Positions 13,262-20,731 of a DNA stretch of 36,109 nucleotides are shown in pieces. A model generated the notes under the pieces. The model was not told where the DNA came from. It worked only from the letters and a program-made list of their open reading frames with translations, and did not search any database. Origin of the DNA: Solirubrobacterales bacterium (GTDB taxonomy: Bacteria; Actinomycetota; Thermoleophilia; Solirubrobacterales; 70-9); NCBI GenBank assembly GCA_025450195.1, contig JANWHW010000018.1, positions 67,174-103,282 of the forward strand, read 5' to 3'. The position numbers were made by a program, and so were the translations under genes. Within the stretch, counting starts at the first letter, position 1; every line of letters starts with the position of its first letter.

Positions 13262-14086
13262 TCAGGGCCAGCGACCGGATTCGATCAGCCGCTTGTAGCG
13301 ACGTTGCCGTCGCTCTGCGTTTCGCACCACCAGGGGAAGGAGACGCAGTGCGAGGCGGGGGAAGAGGTCGAAGATGCGCAAGATCGGGCCTCTCCAGCGC
13401 GGGATGACGAGCAGTGGCCGAGGCTTTTCCGTCAATTTGCCGACCGCGGTGGCCACCTGCTGAGGCGTGAGCAGCTGGCCTGAGAAGGAGCTCGCGGCGT
13501 TGGGATCGTCGAGCTTGTCTTCGAGCATCGGGGTCCAGGCGCCATCCGGACAGACGGCGGAGACCTCCACTCCCTCGATGCCGGCGCGGCGCATGTCGAA
13601 GAGGATGCCCAGCGTGAAGGCGATCGCGGCGTGCTTGCTGGCTGAGTAGCTGACCTCGCCGGGAGCGGCAACCAAGCCGGCAAGCGAGACGATGTTGATG
13701 ATGTGGCCTCTGTTGCCGGCGGTCATCGTCTCTAGCGCGGCAAGGGTCCCGTTCATCGTGCCCAGCGCGTTGACTTCCAGCATCAGCCTTCGTGCGGCCT
13801 CGTCCTGCTCCCAGGCCGCTCCGGTGAACAGGACACCGGCGTTGTTGACCCAGAGGTCCAGCGATCCGGCACGATCCTTTGCTTCTGCTGCGGCGGCACG
13901 GCAAGCCGCCTCGTCCCGCACGTCCAGCGCGGAGGAGGTGGCGCCGGCGCCAATCTCAGCGGCGGTGCGGGCGGCTGCGTCGGCATCGAGATCTGTTGCC
14001 TGGACCAGAAAGCCTCGACTGGCGAGATCGAGAGCAATCGCACGGCCGAAGCCGCCACCCGCTCCCGTGACGACGGCGATCGGCAT
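13262..14086 (-). CDS. Short-chain dehydrogenase/reductase
   Basis: 274 residues from ATG 14086 (MPIAVVTGAGGGFG). The open frame continues 273 bp further upstream, but that part is the complement of the rnpB promoter and RNase P RNA, so it is not coding. NAD(P)-binding TGAGGGFG (7-14), NNAG (81-84), catalytic Ser134 and Tyr147-Ser-Ala-Ser-Lys151 are all present. The C-terminus has a basic, amphipathic segment (LRIFDLFPRLALRLLPLVVRNAERRQRRYKRL, in part), which may attach it to the membrane. Asp33 after strand 2 (ATDLDADAA) suggests NAD(H) preference. Substrate unknown. Confidence 0.87.
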   Translation of the reverse strand: MPIAVVTGAGGGFGRAIALDLASRGFLVQATDLDADAAARTAAEIGAGATSSALDVRDEAACRAAAAEAKDRAGSLDLWVNNAGVLFTGAAWEQDEAARRLMLEVNALGTMNGTLAALETMTAGNRGHIINIVSLAGLVAAPGEVSYSASKHAAIAFTLGILFDMRRAGIEGVEVSAVCPDGAWTPMLEDKLDDPNAASSFSGQLLTPQQVATAVGKLTEKPRPLLVIPRWRGPILRIFDLFPRLALRLLPLVVRNAERRQRRYKRLIESGRWP

Positions 14087-14108
14087 TGGGCCAGGATATT
14101 CGATGCAT

Positions 14109-14137
14109 TTGTGGCAAGCGCCATGGAGAGCTACCAT
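14109..14137 (+). promoter_or_regulatory. rnpB promoter
   Basis: TTGTGG (14109-14114), 17-bp spacer, TACCAT (14132-14137). The expected transcription start, about 14144, agrees with the 5' end of the RNase P RNA. Confidence 0.6.
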
Positions 14138-14140
14138 CGC

Positions 14141-14508
14141 AGGGCGGGCCGAACGATCGCGGGGGGAGAGAAAACCCCTCGAGGAAAGTCCGGACACCAC
14201 AGAGCAAGGCGGTGGGTAACGCCCACCCGGGGAAACCCGCGGGAAAGTGCCACAGAAACAAACGGCCGATGGCGCGACCACACGTGAGTCGCGTACAGGC
14301 AAAGGTGAAATGGTGCGGTAAGAGCGCACCGGCGCTGCGGTGACGCAGCGGCCAGGCAAACCCCGCCCGGTGCAAGGCCAAGCAGGACCGTCGACCCGGC
14401 TCGGCGAGGTCCAGGTAGGCCGCAGGGCAGCTTTGTTGCCCCCCGGGGCAGATGTCCCGGTGAGACAGATGGTCGTTCCAGACAGGATCCGGCTTACAGG
14501 CCCGCTAA
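14141..14508 (+). ncRNA. rnpB: RNase P RNA (A type)
   Basis: The catalytic RNA that removes tRNA 5' leaders. Conserved cores are seen in order: GAGGAAAGTCCGGAC (14190s), ACAGAGCAAGGCGG...GTAACGCC, GGGAAAGTGCCACAGAAA, AGGTGAAATGGTGCGGTAAGAGCGCACC, GGCAAACCCC and, at the 3' side, AGACAGATGGTCG with CCGGCTTAC. Stem P1 pairs GCGGGCC (14144-14150) with GGCCCGC (14499-14505), which sets the ends to within a few bases. Own promoter and terminator. Confidence 0.95.
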
Positions 14509-14509
14509 C

Positions 14510-14536
14510 GGAAAGGCCCCATCTTGGGGCCTTTCC
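14510..14536 (+). terminator. rnpB terminator
   Basis: GGAAAGGCCCCA, TCT loop, TGGGGCCTTTCC, then TATCTCT. Perfect 12-bp arms immediately after RNase P RNA. Confidence 0.88.
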
Positions 14537-14577
14537 TATCTCTGCACCATTTTCTGTCTTAGCGTTTGCTAATGTGC

Positions 14578-14712
14578 CGCGACTTCGCTGAGTCTCCGCC
14601 TACATATCGCGGAGAGCGGGGGACCCAATGGTTGGGGCGAATCGCAGGCATCTGCCGCGTAGCGCAGCTCTTTCAGCGCGAGCCCGACAGCTAACCCCGT
14701 AAGCGCCGGAAA
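14578..14712 (+). ncRNA. c-di-AMP riboswitch (ydaO/yuaA type)
   Basis: The conserved core of the cyclic di-AMP riboswitch is visible: the stem TCTCCGC/GCGGAGA (14593-14615), then GCGGGGGACCCAA, GGGGCGAATCGC (14634-14645), a variable hairpin, and the 3' signature AGCCCGACAGCTAACCCCGT followed by AAGCGCCGG. Actinobacterial members commonly precede genes for resuscitation factors and other wall hydrolases; here it precedes an RlpA-like secreted protein. The aptamer ends only about 4-7 nt before the ATG at 14716, so the ribosome binding site would lie in or against its closing stem, which suggests control of translation. Ends are approximate. Confidence 0.88.
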
Positions 14713-14715
14713 GAG

Positions 14716-15222
14716 ATGAAGGCAGGCAGGCACCGCCTTGGGCGGAAAGATCATCTACGACGGGGGCGCACGACCGCTGAGCGCTTGCGGCGACGCATGC
14801 CCTGGATCGGCTTGCTGTCGATTGCCGCGGTTATCGCCCTGGCCGCAGCTCCGGCCCAGGCCGGGACGGGCGGGGCATCGACGGGGGCTTCGAGCATCGC
14901 GCAGGTGGGCGGCGCCATCGCATTCAACCCCCTGCGTACGGCGGGCGCCACCTGGTACGGGCCAGGGTTCTACGGGAACCAAACAGCCTGCGGGCAGGTC
15001 CTGCGGCCGGGCACTGTCGGCGTTGCCCATCGCGACCTGCCCTGCGGCACGCCGGTCAAGTTCGTCTATCACGGCCACTACCTGGTGACGAGGGTGATTG
15101 ACCGTGGGCCCTATGCCGAGGGCTATGACTGGGACCTGACCAACGGCGCGCGCAAGATCCTGGGATTCAGTACGTCAGATCGGGTCCGCTACGCGGTGCC
15201 TCGTGCTTTCGCGCGGCGCTAG
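14716..15222 (+). CDS. Secreted RlpA-like double-psi beta-barrel protein
   Basis: 168 residues from ATG 14716; an in-frame ATG at 14797 (141 residues) would begin right at the signal peptide and is a real alternative, since the first 27 residues are an unusually long, very basic n-region. Signal peptide core about 30-45, cleavage near AQA-GT (49/50). The RlpA/DPBB domain spans about 77-160: ATWYGPGFYGNQTACGQVL, VAHRDLPCGTPV, TRVIDRGPY and DWDLTNGARKILG. RlpA proteins are septal or wall lytic transglycosylases that cut peptidoglycan; Asp129 and Asp140 lie in the conserved positions. A cysteine pair (Cys92, Cys110) may form a disulfide. Under a c-di-AMP riboswitch, so expression should fall when c-di-AMP is high. 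Confidence 0.88.
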   Translation: MKAGRHRLGRKDHLRRGRTTAERLRRRMPWIGLLSIAAVIALAAAPAQAGTGGASTGASSIAQVGGAIAFNPLRTAGATWYGPGFYGNQTACGQVLRPGTVGVAHRDLPCGTPVKFVYHGHYLVTRVIDRGPYAEGYDWDLTNGARKILGFSTSDRVRYAVPRAFARR

Positions 15223-15288
15223 TTAGCCGCGTCTGCCGCCCCTTGCGGCTACTCTTTTTGCGTAACGACCGGATTTCTAGGAGGGAGC

Positions 15289-16017
15289 ATGGGGATGTCG
15301 AGGTCTTCGCATGGAGCTTTCGCTGCGAGTTCGCAGCGCAGGCGGTTGGTGTCGGCATTGACGCTGGCGGGGTGCCTCGCGGCCCTGGTCGTGCTCTCGG
15401 CTGGCGCCGGTGCGGCGACCAGCTCACGCACGACCGTTGTCCTTGGGGAAACCGCGTCGGTGCCAGATCCCTCCTGCCCGGAGTTGCCCTGCCAGGCCGT
15501 GGGCAGCACCACCGGCTTTCAGGTCAGCACCGATCAGGCAAGCCTTCCATTCAGGGTCCCGAAGGACGGCAAGGTCAAGTCGTGGACTCTGACGCTGGCT
15601 CAGCCCACGAACAAACAGCGCTCCTTCTTCAACGGCTTCTTCGGCACTCCACCCGAGGCGCGTCTGGCGATCCTGCGTCGGGCGCCCGGGACCAATCCGC
15701 CCCGGTACAACCTGCGCAGCCAGGGCTCGATTCACGTTCTCAGCCCGTTCCTGGGGCGGACCGTGCGCTTTGGCGCCTCACTGAAAGTCCGCAAGGGCGA
15801 CATCGTTGGGCTGACCATCCCGACTTGGGCGCCTGCCTTTGCCCAGGGCCTCACGGCCGGCAACGTTTGGCGGGCCAGCCGCGAGGAAGGCAAATGCACC
15901 GATACCACCGCCGTGCGTCAAGGCGAGCCACAGGAGAAGGTGGGGACGCGTGCAACTTATGGCTGCCGCTACTCGACTGCCCGGTTGCTCTACACGGCGA
16001 CCGTAGTCCTCGACTAA
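15289..16017 (+). CDS. Secreted protein of unknown function
   Basis: 242 residues, ATG preceded by AGGAGG with 4 nt spacing. A signal peptide covers about 1-43 (basic n-region with RRR, hydrophobic core LTLAGCLAALVVLSAGAGAA in part, cleavage AGA-AT). The mature part is beta-rich, with Cys63/Cys68 near the start and Cys203/Cys226 near the end, suggesting two disulfides. The mid-segment FRVPKDGKVKSWTLTLAQPT and VRKGDIVGLTIPTWAPAF read like a jelly-roll or carbohydrate-binding beta-sandwich, but I recognise no named family. Similar secreted proteins are frequent, often in paralogous sets, in Thermoleophilia. It follows the RlpA-like gene by 66 bp and may be independent. Confidence 0.75.
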   Translation: MGMSRSSHGAFAASSQRRRLVSALTLAGCLAALVVLSAGAGAATSSRTTVVLGETASVPDPSCPELPCQAVGSTTGFQVSTDQASLPFRVPKDGKVKSWTLTLAQPTNKQRSFFNGFFGTPPEARLAILRRAPGTNPPRYNLRSQGSIHVLSPFLGRTVRFGASLKVRKGDIVGLTIPTWAPAFAQGLTAGNVWRASREEGKCTDTTAVRQGEPQEKVGTRATYGCRYSTARLLYTATVVLD

Positions 16018-16047
16018 AGCGCGCCTCGACTGAAGCGCCTCCCGGTG

Positions 16048-16078
16048 TCCGTCAGCCGCGTTTCAGGCAGCTGACGGA
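16048..16078. terminator. Hairpin between the secreted-protein and CMD genes
   Basis: TCCGTCAGC and GCTGACGGA arms (9 bp, perfect) with a 13-nt loop between convergent genes. The hairpin straddles the stop of the minus-strand gene, and U-tracts are poor, so the terminator call is tentative. Confidence 0.4.
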
Positions 16079-16629
16079 AGGACGCTCGGCGTCGCCTGTT
16101 CCTGCGGCAGGGCCGCCGCGCTTGCGATCAGGCTCTGGAACTCGTTGAGCGCAAGATGCCCTACCGCCTCGAGGATCTCCTCGTCGCTCCAGCCTGCCTC
16201 TCGAGCCTCCTCGTGTAGGTGGACTGGGGGCGAGCCCTCTGTTTTCAGTGCAGCCTTGAGGAAATCCAGCAGCGCCGCCTCCTTGGGGTCCGCCGAGGTG
16301 AAGCTGCGGGCCCGTGAGACCTCGTCGAGGCCTAGGCCGGCGCGCCGCGCCGACTTGGCGTGCTGGGCGATGCTGTAGTTGTCCTCTCGGTGCTCGGCGA
16401 CCGCCAGGGCGATTCGCTCCCGGGTTGCCTGCGGCAGGACGCCGCCCCGAAGCTCAGAGCGCATCCGTGTGTAGGCGCGGAGCACGGCCGGCGCGCCGGC
16501 GAGCACGCCGACGAACTTGCTGACGGCTCCACCGGCCGCTTGGATGCTCTTAATCAACGGCGCGCTCTCATCCGGCGCGGTCAACTCGTCGTGGATATGG
16601 AATCTGCTCACATCTGTTTTGACTGTCAC
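16063..16629 (-). CDS. Carboxymuconolactone decarboxylase/AhpD-like protein without cysteines
   Basis: 188 residues. The fold signature is clear: LRAYTRMRSELRGGVLPQATRERIALAVAEHREDNYSIAQHAKSARRAGL (residues 50-98 region), followed by a C-terminal helical half with DEEILEAVGHLALNEFQSLI. In AhpD-type peroxidases the active site is CxxC with a nearby His (C-x-Y-C-x-x-x-H); here that stretch reads NYSIAQH (84-90) and the whole protein has no cysteine at all. Glu79, His80 and His90 are kept. It therefore cannot work as a thiol peroxidase and may be a decarboxylase-like or binding protein. A perfect palindromic operator lies about 80 bp upstream of the start. Confidence 0.82.
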   Translation of the reverse strand: MTVKTDVSRFHIHDELTAPDESAPLIKSIQAAGGAVSKFVGVLAGAPAVLRAYTRMRSELRGGVLPQATRERIALAVAEHREDNYSIAQHAKSARRAGLGLDEVSRARSFTSADPKEAALLDFLKAALKTEGSPPVHLHEEAREAGWSDEEILEAVGHLALNEFQSLIASAAALPQEQATPSVLPSAA

Positions 16630-16709
16630 TTGCTTCCTGCCTCCGGCCTCGAAGGGTGGTAATTCCGCTCTGTGAAGCCTTTATCTAGCCTTTACTTTAC
16701 TTTAAGCCG

Positions 16710-16732
16710 ATAACTTACTGGAAGTAAGTTAT
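16710..16732. promoter_or_regulatory. Perfect palindromic operator upstream of the CMD-like gene
   Basis: ATAACTTACT, GGA, AGTAAGTTAT: perfect 10-bp arms in an AT-rich patch that also has TTTACTTTACTTTAAG just to the left (16690-16705). Arms of this length with a 3-bp centre are typical of MarR, HxlR or TetR dimers. No such regulator gene is adjacent. It lies between the divergent CMD-like gene (start 16629) and glnA (start 16920); the remaining 16733-16919 has a TTGACG (16741-16746) without a fitting -10. Confidence 0.6.
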
Positions 16733-16919
16733 AGCTGCTTTTGACGTCCCTTGCAACTCGCTCACCGGAGCATGTCCGCGCCCCTCCTTGGGATCGCGTA
16801 TACCGAGGGCAGCCCCCGATCGCTTCTTTCTCTACCCGAGATAACGACGTTTCGCACCTCAGCGGTCCACTTCGCCTATCGTTGCCCCGTCGCGTGGACA
16901 ACAGCCCGAGGAGGCCCGT

Positions 16920-18272
16920 ATGGCAGAGCACCCCAAGAGCGCCGCTGAGGTGGCCAAGATCGTGGAGGAACACGATGTTCGCTTCATTCGGCTGTGGTTC
17001 ACGGACGTGCTCGGCCAGCTGAAGAGCTTCTCGATCAACTCTGCCGAACTGGAGGACGCCCTGGAGGGGGGGATGGGCTTCGACGGCTCTTCGATCACCG
17101 GCTTCAACCCGATTGAGGAGTCGGACATGATCGCGATGCCGGATCCCTCGACCTTTGCCTTGATCCCATGGCGGCCCGAGGAGGAAAACGCGGTCGCCCG
17201 CATGTTCTGCGATATCCGGGTCCCGGGGGGCGAGGCCTACGAGGGGGACCCGCGCTGGATCATGAAGCGAGCCCTGAAGCGAGCCGAAGACCTCGGCTTC
17301 GACGCCTACAACATCGGCCCGGAGCTGGAGTTCTTCTACTTTCGCTCCGCCAAGCCGGAGGGCGGGGTTCCCGAGGTGCTCGACGAGGGCGGCTATTTCG
17401 ATCTGACGACGCTCGACGCCGGCTCTGACGTACGCCGCGACACGGTGCTGGCGCTGGAGAAGATGGGGGTCCACGTGGAGTACACCCACCACGAGGTCGG
17501 CCCCTCCCAGCACGAGGTCGACATGCGCTACAAGAACGCGCTCGAGATGGCCGACGACTGCATGACCTATCGCATCGTCGTCAAGGAGTACGCGATGAAG
17601 TACGGCTGGCACGCGACCTTCATGCCCAAGCCGCTGTTCGGCGAGAACGGATCCGGCATGCATGTTCACCAGTCGCTGACCAAAGACGGCAAGAACGCCT
17701 TCTTCGATCCAGACGACCAGTACTTCCTCTCCGCCACCGCGAAGGCGTTCATCGCCGGCCAGCTCAAGCACGCTCGCGAGATCTCGCCGCTCTTCGCGCA
17801 GTGGGTCAACTCCTACAAGCGCTTGGTGCCCGGCTATGAGGCACCCGTTTACCTGGCCTGGTCGCGGCGCAACCGCTCGGCCCTGATCCGGGTGCCGCTC
17901 TATCACCCCGGCAAAGAGGGTGCGACCCGTGCCGAGCTGCGCTGCCCCGACCCCGCCTGCAATCCGTACCTCTGCTTCGCCGGCATGCTGCAGGCTGGGC
18001 TGGAGGGCGTAGAGAAGGGCTATGAGCTACCGGAGCCGATGGAGCAGAACCTCTACCACCTCTCGCCCGAGGAGCGTTCGCAGCGGGGCATCGAGCAGCT
18101 GCCCGCGACGCTCGGGGAGGCAATCGAGATAGCGGCCGACTCGGAGCTGGTCCTGAGGACCCTGGGCGAGCACACCTTCAGGCGTTTCGTCGAGATCAAG
18201 CGGCAGGAGTGGGACGACTACCGCGTCCAGGTCACTCCGTATGAGATTGAGCACTTCCTGCCGGTGCTGTAG
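16920..18272 (+). CDS. glnA: Type I glutamine synthetase
   Basis: 450 residues, ATG with GAGGAGG-like site (GAGGAGGCCCGT) before it. It forms glutamine from glutamate, ammonia and ATP; dodecameric. Landmarks: latch loop MGFDGSS (52-58), metal ligands in NIGPELEFFYF (Glu135, Glu137) and HHEVGPSQHE (190-199), nucleotide/metal part NGSGMHVHQS (243-252) and FMPKP, and the glutamate-side SRRNRSALIRVP. At 450 residues and lacking the 25-residue insertion it looks like the GSI-alpha class, which is regulated by feedback rather than by adenylylation; a tyrosine is present in NLYHLS where E. coli has the adenylylation site, but the flanks differ. The 3' end overlaps the convergent MMPL gene by 41 bp. 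Confidence 0.96.
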   Translation: MAEHPKSAAEVAKIVEEHDVRFIRLWFTDVLGQLKSFSINSAELEDALEGGMGFDGSSITGFNPIEESDMIAMPDPSTFALIPWRPEEENAVARMFCDIRVPGGEAYEGDPRWIMKRALKRAEDLGFDAYNIGPELEFFYFRSAKPEGGVPEVLDEGGYFDLTTLDAGSDVRRDTVLALEKMGVHVEYTHHEVGPSQHEVDMRYKNALEMADDCMTYRIVVKEYAMKYGWHATFMPKPLFGENGSGMHVHQSLTKDGKNAFFDPDDQYFLSATAKAFIAGQLKHAREISPLFAQWVNSYKRLVPGYEAPVYLAWSRRNRSALIRVPLYHPGKEGATRAELRCPDPACNPYLCFAGMLQAGLEGVEKGYELPEPMEQNLYHLSPEERSQRGIEQLPATLGEAIEIAADSELVLRTLGEHTFRRFVEIKRQEWDDYRVQVTPYEIEHFLPVL

Positions 18273-20718
18273 GCGCTTCGCCGCGCGATAGCGCTGAGGG
18301 CCACCAGAACTTGTCGCCCGCGAAGAGGGCGATCGAGGGCACCAGCACGCTGCGGACCAGGAAGGTGTCGAGGAGGACGCCGAAGGCGACCACGAAGCCG
18401 AGCTCGGTGAGGAAGGTGAGGGGCAGGACCGCCAGCACCGAGAAGGTGCCGGCGAGGACGATGCCTGCGCTGGTGATGACTCCGCCGGTAACGGCCAGGG
18501 CTCGCAGGATGCCCTGTTCGGAGCCGTGCTTGATCGTTTCCTCCCGGGCTCGGGCGATCAAGAAGATGTTGTAGTCGACCCCGAGCGCGACGAGGAAGAC
18601 GAAGGCAAAGAGCGGCAGCGAGGGGTCCGAGCCCGGGAAGCCGAAGATGACGTCGAAGACGAAATAGCCCACCCCAAGGGCGGCGAGGAAGCTGAGGATC
18701 ACGGTGCCGATCAGGATCAGCGGCGCGACGACCGCGCGCAGCAGGCCGATCAGGATCAGAAGCACGACGATGAGAATCAGCGGCGGGATCACGATTGAGT
18801 CCCACCCGGCCGCGTCGCGCACGTCGAATTCAATTGCCGTTGGACCACCGACGACCGCTTCCGGTTCCACGGCCACAGCCGCCTCACGTATCGGTTCGAC
18901 TAGGTCGAAAGCCTCCGTCGAGTAGGGGTTCTGTTCCAGGGTCGCCTGGACCAAGATTCCGGGTGGTCCTTCGGCGACAGGCTGCGAGACCGTCTCGACG
19001 CCATCGACTGCTCCAACGGATTGCCTCACGGCCCCCACATCGTCACGGTTCTGAACGACGATGTCGGTGAGCGCGGTCGTCCCCGATGGGAAGCTCTTGT
19101 CGAGTAGGTACTGGCCTTCAACCGATTCCACTTCGGTGCGGTAGCTGTCTTCGCTGGTCAGGTCGGTCGAGAAGAACGCGAAGCCACCGCAGAGGACCAG
19201 CAGGACGATGATCGAGCCGGTCATGATCCGCTGCGGCGAGGCGGCAACCCGGTCGCCGACCCGTTTCCAGAACCCATGGGTGGCGTCGACGGCGTGCTCG
19301 AGCCTGTGTCTGCGGATCTCATAGGGGCCAAAGATGGCTCGGTCGAGCGGGCCGACGATCAACGAGGGGATCCGACGACCGCTGATCCGCCGCAGAATGG
19401 CATTGAGAAGGACGAGCGGAAGCAGGATCAGTACAGCGATGCAGGCAAGGAAGACACGTGCAAATGCACCGAAAGCGCTTCCTTCGACGATGTTCCGCCG
19501 AGCGCGATCGGAGACTTCGTCGGCCGAAGGCGCAGTCTCCGGTGTGTGGGGCACGAAGGGCCAGAAAGCGCGGCGGCCGAAGATCGTCAGCATTGCCGGC
19601 AACAGCGTCAGCATCGAGAGGGCGGCGCAGGCGATCCCTATCGCCGCGATCGGGCCCAGCCCGGCGGTGCCGTTGACCTTGGCGATGGTTAGGCAGAGCA
19701 GCGCGGCGATCACCGTCGCGGCGGAAGCGAAGATGGCCGGCCCCGCGGAAGCGAGCGCGGTGCGCATCGCCTCATGCCTGTCGGTGGTGTGATGGAGCTC
19801 CTCGCGATAGCGAGCGACTAGCAGCAGCGCGTAGTCGGTGCCGGCGCCCAGCACCAGCACCGACATGATCGAGCTGGACTGGCCGTTGATCGTCACGCCG
19901 AACTCCGAGACCCCGTAGCCGATTGAACGAGAAAGGATCTCCGCGAAGATGACCGCGGTCAGGGGGATGAAGAAGAACATCGGCGAGCGGTAGATGAGGA
20001 TCAGCAGGAAGATCACCAGGCTGACCGCAGCCAGCAGCAGAGTCCCGTTGATGCCTTCGAAGACTTCGATCGCGTCGGCCGAGAAGCCCGCGCCGCCGGT
20101 GATCTTGGCTTCCAGCCCGCCCTCTTCGTCGGTGATCTGGTCGCGCCAGTACTTGACCGGATCGACGATCCGTTCGCCCTCGCCTTCGGCCTTGATGTAG
20201 GCGGTGATGATCGCGGCCTTGCCGTCCGTTGAGCAGACCGGGCCGACGAATGGCGCGTAGTCCTGCGGCTGTCCCGGAACCAGAGTGGTTGGGCCAGCAC
20301 AGCCCGCCGTGCCTTGGGCGCTTGCGGGGGTTTGCGTTGCCTTGCCCTGGTTGCCCTCCTTGTTGCCGCCGGCAGCGGCCGTTTCGCCATCGGGGATGAC
20401 TCCCGGGAAGCGCTCCTCGGTCATCTTTTCGACGTCTTCGACGATCGTGCGGCTATCGGCGGCGGTCAGGCCGGCCTCGCGGCGGAAGATGATTACGGCG
20501 GGAGCGAGTTCGCCTTTCTGAAGGGACTCGGTGGCATCGAGTGCCTTGGTCGACTCGGCGTCGCCGGGCAGGTAAGAGGTTGCCTCGTTGCTTTCGGCGT
20601 CTTCGAACTTGCCGGGAAGGTCGGCCGCTGATGCGCCCACGAAGATCGCCAGCCAGATTGCGAAAACGACCCACTTCGATCGGCGTCCGGCTGGGAAGGT
20701 GAATAGCGAGCCTCGCAC
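18232..20718 (-). CDS. MMPL-family RND transporter
   Basis: 828 residues, GTG start with AAAGGA before it. MMPL proteins export lipids or take part in lipid and drug efflux, driven by protons. Layout: helix 1 (about 15-33), a first extracytoplasmic domain (about 35-215) with an unusual Gly/Asn/Gln/Ala-rich loop (AAAGGNKEGNQGKATQ), five helices, a cytoplasmic stretch with charged residues, helix 7, a second extracytoplasmic domain, and a last five-helix bundle containing FVFLVALGVDYNIFLIARAREE, whose Asp-Tyr pair belongs to the proton relay. The upstream YyaL-like gene ends 13 bp before, so they form an operon. The last codons lie within glnA on the other strand. Confidence 0.92.
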   Translation of the reverse strand: MRGSLFTFPAGRRSKWVVFAIWLAIFVGASAADLPGKFEDAESNEATSYLPGDAESTKALDATESLQKGELAPAVIIFRREAGLTAADSRTIVEDVEKMTEERFPGVIPDGETAAAGGNKEGNQGKATQTPASAQGTAGCAGPTTLVPGQPQDYAPFVGPVCSTDGKAAIITAYIKAEGEGERIVDPVKYWRDQITDEEGGLEAKITGGAGFSADAIEVFEGINGTLLLAAVSLVIFLLILIYRSPMFFFIPLTAVIFAEILSRSIGYGVSEFGVTINGQSSSIMSVLVLGAGTDYALLLVARYREELHHTTDRHEAMRTALASAGPAIFASAATVIAALLCLTIAKVNGTAGLGPIAAIGIACAALSMLTLLPAMLTIFGRRAFWPFVPHTPETAPSADEVSDRARRNIVEGSAFGAFARVFLACIAVLILLPLVLLNAILRRISGRRIPSLIVGPLDRAIFGPYEIRRHRLEHAVDATHGFWKRVGDRVAASPQRIMTGSIIVLLVLCGGFAFFSTDLTSEDSYRTEVESVEGQYLLDKSFPSGTTALTDIVVQNRDDVGAVRQSVGAVDGVETVSQPVAEGPPGILVQATLEQNPYSTEAFDLVEPIREAAVAVEPEAVVGGPTAIEFDVRDAAGWDSIVIPPLILIVVLLILIGLLRAVVAPLILIGTVILSFLAALGVGYFVFDVIFGFPGSDPSLPLFAFVFLVALGVDYNIFLIARAREETIKHGSEQGILRALAVTGGVITSAGIVLAGTFSVLAVLPLTFLTELGFVVAFGVLLDTFLVRSVLVPSIALFAGDKFWWPSALSRGEAPTAPAGSAQSHTE

Positions 20719-20731
20719 AGCGGCAATCCTT

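Noticed and set aside
14087..14359. N-terminal extension of the SDR open frame
   Set aside because: The extension is the complement of the rnpB promoter and RNase P RNA; the canonical SDR start is MPIAVVTGAG at 14086.
16741..16746. TTGACG as -35 box of glnA
   Set aside because: No matching -10 hexamer 16-18 bp downstream.
17900..18110. Adenylylation site of glutamine synthetase
   Set aside because: A tyrosine occurs in NLYHLS, but the flanking residues and the total length fit the GSI-alpha class, which is not adenylylated.
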